From Prescottella equi (lineage in GTDB: Bacteria; Actinomycetota; Actinomycetes; Mycobacteriales; Mycobacteriaceae), in assembly GCF_020171745.1 (NCBI RefSeq), contig NZ_JAIVAH010000004.1, forward strand, positions 62,001-126,000: DNA of 64,000 nt, read 5' to 3'. Positions 58,518 to 64,000 of the stretch are shown piece by piece. The notes under the pieces are model-generated. The model saw only the letters and a list, made by a program, of their open reading frames with translations, made no database searches and was not told where the DNA came from. A program made the translations under genes and the position numbers. Position 1 is the first letter of the stretch, and every line of letters starts with the position of its first letter.

Positions 58518-59760
58518 GGAACGCGACTTCCACCTCTTCACCGGCACGAACCTCGGTGACCTCGGGATCGACGAGCACCAGGCAGTTGGCCTCGGCCAGC
58601 GTGGCCAGCAGGTGCGACGACGCCCCCGGGGCGCCACCGAGCGCCTGCACGAGGTATTCGCCGGTGGATTCGTCCCGCATCAGCTGCCCGCGCAGGAAGC
58701 CCTTGCGGTTCGCGATGGACGTGATGGGGGCGACCGAGCGGGCCGTGACGATCCGCCGCATCGGCTGTCGCCGGCCGAGGGCGATGCGGATGAGCGGCCG
58801 CACCATCACCTCGAACACGACGAGCGCGCTCACCGGGTTCGACGGCAGCAGGAACGTCGGAACCTCGTCCCGCCCGAGCTGCCCGAAGCCCTGCACCGAT
58901 CCGGGGTGCATCGCCACCCGCTCCACCTCGAGGTCGCCCAGATCGGCGAGCGCCTCGCGCACCTCGTCGGAGGCTCCGCCACCGACAGCGCCTGCGATGA
59001 CGACGATCTCGGAGCGGATCAACTGTCCCTCGACGACCTCGCGCAGGCGGCGCGGGTCCATCGTCGCGATGCCGACCCGGTTGACGTCGGCGCCGGCGTC
59101 GCGCGCGGCGGCCGCGAGCGCGTACGAGTTGACGTCGTACACCTGGCCCGGGCCGGGGGTGCGGTCGATGTCGACGAGTTCGCCACCGACCGAGATAACC
59201 GACAGCCGCGGGCGCGGATGCACGAGGACCTTGTCCCGGCCGACCGCGGCGAGCAGCCCGACCTGGGCCGCGCCGATGATCGTGCCCGCCCGGACCGCGA
59301 CGTCGCCCGGCTGGACGTCGTCCCCGGCCCGCCGGACGTAGTCGCCGGACCGGACCGGCTTGTAGACCTTGACCCGCACGTGGCCGCCGTCGGTGCGGTC
59401 CATCGGCAGGACCGCGTCCGCGAGTGTCGGCAGCGGCGCACCGGTGTCGACCCGCACCGCCTGACGCGGTTGGAGCCTGATCGGCTGGCGCGAGCCCGCG
59501 GTGACCTCACCGACGACCGGAAGGGTGAGTTCGGTGGGTTCGCCGTCCTCGCCGCGGATATCGGTACCCGCGGCGAGGACGTCGACACTGCGAACTGCAT
59601 AGCCGTCGATGGCGGCCTGGTCGAAGCCGGGCAGTGGCCGTTCGGTCACCACTTCCTCGGCGCAGAGCAATCCCTGCGCCTCGGAGATCGCCACCCGGAC
59701 GGGCCTGGGTGCCACCGCCGCAGCAGTCACTCTCGACTGCTGCTCCTCAACCGAGCGCAT
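58501..59760 (-). CDS. glp: Glp, gephyrin/MoeA-like cell-division protein
   Basis: 419-residue MoeA-family protein. The domains are N-terminal (LPGFDQAAIDGYAVRS), the central molybdopterin-binding fold (LSVISVGGELVDI...GQVYDVNSYALAAAARDAGAD) and the C-terminal beta domain. Locus galU-glp-rimJ-glpR equals that of corynebacterial Glp, shown to bind SepF and FtsZ in the divisome. No other moa gene adjoins it, although moaB lies at 63.3 kb. True MoeA activity cannot be excluded. Start ATG 59760; the end overlaps rimJ. Confidence 0.88.
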   Translation of the reverse strand: MRSVEEQQSRVTAAAVAPRPVRVAISEAQGLLCAEEVVTERPLPGFDQAAIDGYAVRSVDVLAAGTDIRGEDGEPTELTLPVVGEVTAGSRQPIRLQPRQAVRVDTGAPLPTLADAVLPMDRTDGGHVRVKVYKPVRSGDYVRRAGDDVQPGDVAVRAGTIIGAAQVGLLAAVGRDKVLVHPRPRLSVISVGGELVDIDRTPGPGQVYDVNSYALAAAARDAGADVNRVGIATMDPRRLREVVEGQLIRSEIVVIAGAVGGGASDEVREALADLGDLEVERVAMHPGSVQGFGQLGRDEVPTFLLPSNPVSALVVFEVMVRPLIRIALGRRQPMRRIVTARSVAPITSIANRKGFLRGQLMRDESTGEYLVQALGGAPGASSHLLATLAEANCLVLVDPEVTEVRAGEEVEVAFLAQRG

Positions 59761-59813
59761 GTGGTTTCTCGTCCTCCAGACCCTGTCGACCCGACCTGCA
59801 CTGCTGCGAACCG

Positions 59814-60737
59814 CTATTCGGCGGAGGGCTGCTCCAGTCGGTCGGTCAGCCACTCGCGCAGCGACGGGCCGTACTCCTCGCTGTTCAACGCAAAGTCAAC
59901 CGCAGCGCGCAGGTAACCGCCGGGATTTCCCAGATCGTGTCGAGATCCGCGGTGGACCACGACGTGGACGGGATGCCCCTCGGCGATCAGCAGCGCGATC
60001 GCGTCGGTGAGCTGCAGCTCGCCGCCCGCGCCCGGGGTGATCCGGCGCAGCGCATCGAAGATCGCGCGATCGAGCAGGTACCGGCCCGCCGCGGCGAACG
60101 TGGACGGTGCGTCCTCCATCGCCGGCTTCTCGACCATTCCGACGACCTTGAGGACGTCCGGGTTGGTCGCGTCCGGCACGGTCTCGACGTCGAACACGCC
60201 GTAGGCGCTGACCTGCTCCTTGGGGACGTCGATGGCGCACAGCACGCTGCCGCCACGCTTGGCGCGCACGCGGGCCATCGTGTCGAGCACACCGCGCGGC
60301 ATCACCAGGTCGTCGGGCAGGAGCACCGCGATGGCGTCCTCGTCGTCGTCGAGTACGGCCTCGGCGCAGCCGACCGCGTGACCGAGGCCCAGCGGCTCCG
60401 CCTGCACGACGGAATCGACCTCGAGCAGACCCGGAGCCTTCCGGACCTTCTCGAGCAGGTGGTACTTGCCACTGGCTTCGAGCTTGCTCTCGAGGACGAG
60501 GTCCTCGACGAAGTGAGCGACGACACCGTCCTTGCCTGGCGACGTCACGATGACGAGGCGGTTGGCTCCGGAATCGGCCGCCTCTCCTGCCACCAACTCG
60601 ATGCCCGGGGTGTCCACGACCGGGAGTAACTCCTTCGGGACGGTCTTCGTCGCAGGTAGAAACCGCGTTCCCATGCCTGCAGCGGGCACGACCGCCGTCC
60701 GGAAGCACCTGTTGTCATTGGTGACGGCATCTGTCAT
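59814..60737 (-). CDS. galU: UTP-glucose-1-phosphate uridylyltransferase
   Basis: 307-residue nucleotidyltransferase that makes UDP-glucose for envelope polysaccharides and trehalose. The nucleotide loop is PAAGMGTRFLPATKTVPKELLPV; GHAVGCAEAVL and GVLDTMAR-type regions follow, with the sugar-binding VEKPAMEDAPS block. ATG 60737 is divergent from the 5-FTHF cyclo-ligase with 61 bases between. Confidence 0.95.
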   Translation of the reverse strand: MTDAVTNDNRCFRTAVVPAAGMGTRFLPATKTVPKELLPVVDTPGIELVAGEAADSGANRLVIVTSPGKDGVVAHFVEDLVLESKLEASGKYHLLEKVRKAPGLLEVDSVVQAEPLGLGHAVGCAEAVLDDDEDAIAVLLPDDLVMPRGVLDTMARVRAKRGGSVLCAIDVPKEQVSAYGVFDVETVPDATNPDVLKVVGMVEKPAMEDAPSTFAAAGRYLLDRAIFDALRRITPGAGGELQLTDAIALLIAEGHPVHVVVHRGSRHDLGNPGGYLRAAVDFALNSEEYGPSLREWLTDRLEQPSAE

Positions 60738-60798
60738 AACTCACCACCCTATCCATCCGGCCCCCGCGGCCGGACGGAGCGATCCTAAGGTGGCGGTC

Positions 60799-61389
60799 AT
60801 GAATTCGCTCTCCAAGGCGGAATGGCGTGCTCACGTCCTCCGCGCGCGCCGCGAAGTGACCCCCGATACCCGGGCGTCGGAGGCTCGGTCGCTGGCCGAG
60901 GCCGCAGTTGCGCTCGCCGCCGCATCGGCCCCCGCGGGCGCGACGGTGTGCGCGTACGTGCCCGTCGGCTCGGAACCCGGTTCCATCGAGATGCTCGACG
61001 CACTGCGCGCGGCCGGGTTCCGAGTGCTTGTTCCGGTCACCGGCGAGCCCGGCCCGCTCGAGTGGGCCGAGTTCACGGGCGCCGACGATCTCGCGGCAGC
61101 GGGACACGGCCTCCGCGAGCCCACGGGGCCGGTGCTGCCGACCGGCGAGGTCGCGTCGGCGGCTGTGATCTTCGTGCCGGCGCTCGCCGTGGACGAGTGC
61201 GGCGCCCGACTGGGCCGTGGAGCCGGGTTCTACGACCGCACCCTCGGTTCCGCCGATCCCGGCGCCGCCCTCGTCGCGGTGGTCCGGGACTCCGAGCTGG
61301 TGCCGTCGCTGCCGGCCGATCCGCACGACGTGCCGATGAGGTACGCGCTCACCCCGGGTCGAGGGCTGGTCCCGCTTCGAAACGAGTGA
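60799..61389 (+). CDS. 5-formyltetrahydrofolate cyclo-ligase
   Basis: 196-residue ATP-dependent enzyme that converts 5-formyl-THF to 5,10-methenyl-THF, recycling folate. KAEWRAHVLRARREVTPD opens the fold; the diagnostic VDECGARLGRGAGFYDRTL lies near the C-terminus. ATG 60799 after AAGGTGG. Divergent from galU, as in mycobacteria (Rv0992c/Rv0993 by memory). Confidence 0.93.
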   Translation: MNSLSKAEWRAHVLRARREVTPDTRASEARSLAEAAVALAAASAPAGATVCAYVPVGSEPGSIEMLDALRAAGFRVLVPVTGEPGPLEWAEFTGADDLAAAGHGLREPTGPVLPTGEVASAAVIFVPALAVDECGARLGRGAGFYDRTLGSADPGAALVAVVRDSELVPSLPADPHDVPMRYALTPGRGLVPLRNE

Positions 61390-61438
61390 CGTTCGCGACG
61401 TTCGGGCACCTGCGGAAATAGGATGCTGGTTTTCGCTG

Positions 61439-61465
61439 TTGGCACTGTCGACTGTAGAGTGCCAA
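61439..61465. promoter_or_regulatory. CIRCE element upstream of the ruc-like gene
   Basis: TTGGCACTG (61439-61447), nine bases, then GAGTGCCAA (61457-61465) match the CIRCE consensus TTGGCACTC-N9-GAGTGCCAA with one change. CIRCE is bound by the heat-shock repressor HrcA. It ends 38 bases before the GTG start, so it should repress the gene until heat or unfolded-protein stress. Confidence 0.88.
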
Positions 61466-61502
61466 CACCTGCGGTTTGACTACACAGTGCGGAGGAAACC
61501 CA

Positions 61503-61784
61503 GTGCCCACCTACTCGTACGCCTGCACCGAGTGCGACAACAAGTTCGACATCGTGCAGTCGTTCAGCGACGACACCCTGACCGTGTGCCCGGCGTGCTC
61601 GGGCAAGCTCCGCAAGCTGTTCAACTCGGTCGGCATCGTGTTCAAGGGCAGCGGCTTCTACCGCACCGACAGCCGTGGCGGCAGCTCGAGCACCGTCAGC
61701 GAGCCCGCGAAGAAGTCGGAGTCGACCTCGGCGTCGTCTACGTCCTCCACCACGAGCGGGTCGAGCACGGCCGCCGCGAGCTAG
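61503..61784 (+). CDS. ruc: FmdB/Ruc-like zinc-ribbon redox chaperone
   Basis: 93 residues: an N-terminal zinc ribbon with Cys8/Cys11 and Cys29/Cys32 (CTEC and CPAC), KLRKLFNSVGIVFKGSGFYRTDSR, then a disordered Ser-rich tail of about 35 residues. This matches mycobacterial Ruc (Rv0991c), a heat-induced chaperone activated when oxidation releases zinc. The CIRCE element 38 bases upstream supports that role. GTG 61503 follows GGAGGAAA. Confidence 0.88.
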   Translation: MPTYSYACTECDNKFDIVQSFSDDTLTVCPACSGKLRKLFNSVGIVFKGSGFYRTDSRGGSSSTVSEPAKKSESTSASSTSSTTSGSSTAAAS

Positions 61785-61892
61785 TCTCCGCCGGACCCAC
61801 TTTCTCCACAGCCCCCGGCCCATCCACAGGCCGATCGGTTTCCCCACGAACGCCTCGGCCGGTTCCTCGCACCCGGCCGTAGCGTCCGGGGC

Positions 61893-62597
61893 ATGCCGAA
61901 GTATTCCGTCCGTTCTCGGGGGCCGAGTCACGATTCGCCACTGGCGCCGACCCTGCTCAGCAGGATCGGCGCCGCTGTGCGTCCGGACTGGGCCCGCACC
62001 GACACGGCACGTCGCATCACCGCCGGTGTCCTGATCGTCGCCGCCGCGGCTCTCCTGCTGCGCGACGGCCTGCGCGACTCGGGAGCGCCCGTCCTCGTCG
62101 CGGCGCGCGATCTGACGCCCGGCACCATCCTCACCCCCGACGACGTCCGGGCGGTCGATCGCTTGGATCCGGACCTGCCCGAGGGGTCCGTGCGCGTCGT
62201 CGCCGACGCCTCCGGCCGCACCGTCGCCTCACCGGTCCGGGCGGGCGAGATCCTCACCGACGTCCGCCTACTCGGCCCTCGACTCACCGAGGCCGCCGCC
62301 GGATCACCCGACGCGCGCATGGTGCCGGTCCGGCTGACGGATCCGGGTCTGTCCGAGCTCATCCGCGCCGGCGACCGTGTCGACGTCCTCACCGTGGATC
62401 AGACGTCCGGGACCACCGAAGCGCGACGCCCCACCGCCACCGTGCTGGCGACCGATGCCACGGTCGTCCTCGTCGCCCCCGAATCGTCGGGTGGCGGACG
62501 GCGCGACCGCGTGGTGATGCTCGCGCTGCCGGCACCGGCCGCGGGCGCGGTGGCGACGGCGTCGCTGACCGACGCGCTCACCGTGACACTGCGCTGA
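61893..62597 (+). CDS. SAF-domain membrane protein (CpaB-like)
   Basis: 234 residues: a membrane helix (ITAGVLIVAAAALLL, about 49-64), then a SAF domain (PVLVAARDLTPGTILTPDDVRAVDRLDPDLPEGSV) and a beta-rich C-terminus with RDRVVMLALPAPAA. SAF domains occur in CpaB/RcpC pilus assembly proteins and in antifreeze-like folds; no pilus genes are in view. ATG 61893 lies 108 bases after the ruc stop. Confidence 0.82.
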   Translation: MPKYSVRSRGPSHDSPLAPTLLSRIGAAVRPDWARTDTARRITAGVLIVAAAALLLRDGLRDSGAPVLVAARDLTPGTILTPDDVRAVDRLDPDLPEGSVRVVADASGRTVASPVRAGEILTDVRLLGPRLTEAAAGSPDARMVPVRLTDPGLSELIRAGDRVDVLTVDQTSGTTEARRPTATVLATDATVVLVAPESSGGGRRDRVVMLALPAPAAGAVATASLTDALTVTLR

Positions 62598-62678
62598 CGA
62601 CCCCCGCCTCGCATCCCGGTCAATTAGGGTCGCTGGTGCACTCGACATCCGCATGACATCCGCACCGAGGGGGCACAG

Positions 62679-63113
62679 ATGCTCAAGGGATTCAAGGACT
62701 TCCTGCTCCGGGGAAACGTTCTCGATCTGGCCGTCGCCGTCGTGATCGGCGCGGCATTCACCGCGATCGTGACCGCGTTCACCGGGAACATCATCGAACC
62801 GCTCATCGCGGCGCTCGGCGGCGACAACGACCTCGGCTTGGGAAAGGAGCTCGTCGAAGGAAACCACGCGACGTTCGTCGACATCGGTGCCGTGATCACC
62901 GCGATCATCAACTTCGTCATCATCGCGGCGGTGGTCTACTTCGTCCTGATCGTGCCCGCGAACGCCGCGAAGGCCCGTTTCGCGACGGTGAAAGAGGACA
63001 AGAAGGCCAGCGAGGCCGATCTCCTCATCCAGATCCGCGACATCCTGGCCGAGGGAAGGATCGGCAAGTCGTCGGCCTCACCGGACGGCAAGCACACCCA
63101 GGTCGACGACTGA
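62679..63113 (+). CDS. mscL: Large-conductance mechanosensitive channel
   Basis: 144-residue pore-forming subunit that opens on hypo-osmotic shock. MLKGFKDFLLRGNVLDLAVAVVIGAAFTAIVTAF is the classic amphipathic and first helix; the second helix is AIINFVIIAAVVYFVL, and a charged C-terminal helix (ADLLIQIRDILAEGR) follows. Compact intergenic spacing on both sides. Confidence 0.96.
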   Translation: MLKGFKDFLLRGNVLDLAVAVVIGAAFTAIVTAFTGNIIEPLIAALGGDNDLGLGKELVEGNHATFVDIGAVITAIINFVIIAAVVYFVLIVPANAAKARFATVKEDKKASEADLLIQIRDILAEGRIGKSSASPDGKHTQVDD

Positions 63114-63132
63114 CCTTTCCGCAGAACCGATC

Positions 63133-63303
63133 TCAGCCGTGGTGCGGCGGCACCTGACGACGCAGCCAGTCGTCCTGGGTGCCGCCTGCGTCGCCGCGTG
63201 AGTCGCCGTCACGGGACCGCTCGTCCGACGTCTGGTCGGGCAGGACCGTCCCGAACACGGCGTCCAGCCGTGCCCGGTCGATTCCCTTCTTCTTTTCCTG
63301 CAT
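63133..63303 (-). CDS. Small ORF coupled to moaB (56 aa)
   Basis: 56 residues, MQEKKKGIDRARLDAVFGTV then an acidic/Gly-Arg-rich tail ending DDWLRRQVPPHHG. Its ATG (63303) lies two bases after the moaB stop, so it is probably translated by coupling. A basic head, an acidic middle and a His end are visible; no fold is recognised. Confidence 0.6.
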   Translation of the reverse strand: MQEKKKGIDRARLDAVFGTVLPDQTSDERSRDGDSRGDAGGTQDDWLRRQVPPHHG

Positions 63304-63305
63304 CA

Positions 63306-63800
63306 CTACTCGTCGATCGCCGACAACTGGCCGATGACGTGGCTCGCGAGCGGCGTCAGCGTTGCCATGCCGTCACGCACGGCCGCGCGCGACGACGCGA
63401 GGTTGGCGACCAGGGTGCTGCCCGAGATGCCGACCAGCCCACGCGAGATCACCGCGTCGACCGCGCCGGCCGCCAGACCCGACGACCTGAGCGCCTCACT
63501 GATACCGGGCAACTCGCGATCGAGCACGTCGGCGGTCGCCTCCGGTGTGACGTCGCGCGGGGTGACGCCGGTGCCGCCGACCGAGATCACCAGGTCGACA
63601 CCGCCGATGACCGCGGTGTTGAGCGCGTTGCGGATCTCCACCTCGTCCGCGGTCACCGCGACCGTCGCGTCCACCAGGAATCCGGCTTCGGTGAGCAGTT
63701 CGGTGACCAGCGGGCCCGTCGAGTCGAGGTCGCCGTGGGCGGTGCGATCGTCGACGATGACGACGAGTGCCCGCCCGGCCATCGGTGATTCGAGTTCCAT
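63306..63800 (-). CDS. moaB: MoaB/MogA-family molybdenum cofactor protein
   Basis: 164-residue molybdopterin adenylyltransferase-type protein: VVIVDDRTAHGDLDSTGPLV, then DLVISVGGTGVTPRDVTPEA (the MoCF loop with GGTG and the TP-x-D acids) and the C-terminal GSTLVANLASSRAAVRDG. Likely converts molybdopterin to its adenylated form or is a MoaB paralogue (moaB2 sits here in mycobacteria). Start ATG 63800 or 63782. Confidence 0.9.
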   Translation of the reverse strand: MELESPMAGRALVVIVDDRTAHGDLDSTGPLVTELLTEAGFLVDATVAVTADEVEIRNALNTAVIGGVDLVISVGGTGVTPRDVTPEATADVLDRELPGISEALRSSGLAAGAVDAVISRGLVGISGSTLVANLASSRAAVRDGMATLTPLASHVIGQLSAIDE

Positions 63801-63880
63801 GGTTCCCACCGTAGTGGCAGCGCCCGACGACGTCCGGACGTGGCGGCGAATCCGCGGCGCCGGGCGCCTTCCGGAGTCCA

Positions 63881-64000
63881 TCAACGGCCGGCCGTGGTCG
63901 GCGCGGTGCCGAGTTCGACGTCGACGGTCTTGGTGTTGCCGGACTGGTCCTTGTACGTGACGCTCACCTTGTCGCCGGGCGCGTGCGACCGGATGGCGGC
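63881..64000 (-). CDS. Trypsin-like serine protease (PepD/HtrA), C-terminal PDZ end only
   Basis: Only the last 39 residues are in the window: RSHAPGDKVSVTYKDQSGNTKTVDVELGTAP is the end of a PDZ domain as found in HtrA/PepD proteases. The order moaB then pepD and then mprAB is recalled from mycobacteria, so this is likely the PepD homologue; the protease domain lies beyond base 64000. Confidence 0.75.
   Translation of the reverse strand, partial: AAIRSHAPGDKVSVTYKDQSGNTKTVDVELGTAPTTAGR

Overview
The window is high-GC actinobacterial DNA with frequent GTG/TTG starts, four-base stop/start overlaps and several apparently leaderless promoters. An RpfB-type resuscitation factor, an MspA-family porin, an EspR-like regulator, PrrA/PrrB, Glp/GlpR, an F420-type luciferase-fold enzyme and a protein mannosyltransferase point to a mycolic-acid actinomycete, most likely Rhodococcus sensu lato (Prescottella or a close relative). 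The backbone follows, in opposite orientation and with insertions, a gene order I recall from Mycobacterium tuberculosis: pepD-moaB2-mscL-ruc-(5-FTHF cyclo-ligase)-galU-glp-rimJ-glpR-arcA-pmt/rsmI-metS-tatD-rpfB-ksgA-ispE-acyl ligase. The genus is an inference from gene content. No database search was possible.

Left part (1-19 kb): an edge-truncated acyl-AMP/CoA ligase, release factor 3 with a translationally coupled PnuC transporter, an F420-type oxidoreductase, a MarR/MFS efflux pair with operator half-sites, an aldo/keto reductase, a small secreted protein beside PrrA/PrrB, an acyl-CoA hydratase-fold enzyme, a PdxH-like oxidase, an ABC-F protein with ispE, and a DrrAB-like ABC exporter facing a WYL regulator across a perfect operator palindrome. 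Next (19-30 kb) come a cold-shock gene and a copper island (chaperone, secreted His-rich protein, CopA-type ATPase) behind CsoR-like palindromes. An envelope cluster follows: peptide-binding lipoprotein, SLGS-repeat secreted protein, LppU-like lipoprotein, then ksgA and two tandem rpfB-type genes.

Middle (30-48 kb): pirin, tatD, metG, a DUF2786 protein, pabB, and a 1356-residue HTH/STAND NTPase/transmembrane/14-blade WD40 protein whose 3' end overlaps pabB. A small secreted ORF, rsmI/pmt, a secreted PI-PLC-like enzyme, a BCCT transporter, DoxX, GntR, an NmrA-like protein and an ArsC-family protein follow. Right (47-64 kb): arginine deiminase divergent from soxR with an 18-bp SoxR box between them; a NarL-type two-component system divergent from a MacB-like ABC transporter; an SDR; an EspR homologue; and a tRNA-Ala. 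Then the cell-division locus glpR/rimJ/glp/galU with an MspA porin inserted in it, a 5-FTHF cyclo-ligase, a CIRCE-controlled ruc-like chaperone gene, a SAF protein, mscL, a small ORF, moaB and the tail of a PepD/HtrA protease.

Functional themes are envelope growth and division (rpfB pair, glp/glpR, pmt, porin, mscL), translation quality (prfC, ksgA, rsmI, metG, ABC-F, tRNA) and stress responses with visible cis-sites (CIRCE, SoxR box, copper palindromes, MarR and WYL operators). I saw no insertion sequence, integrase, CRISPR array or rRNA.
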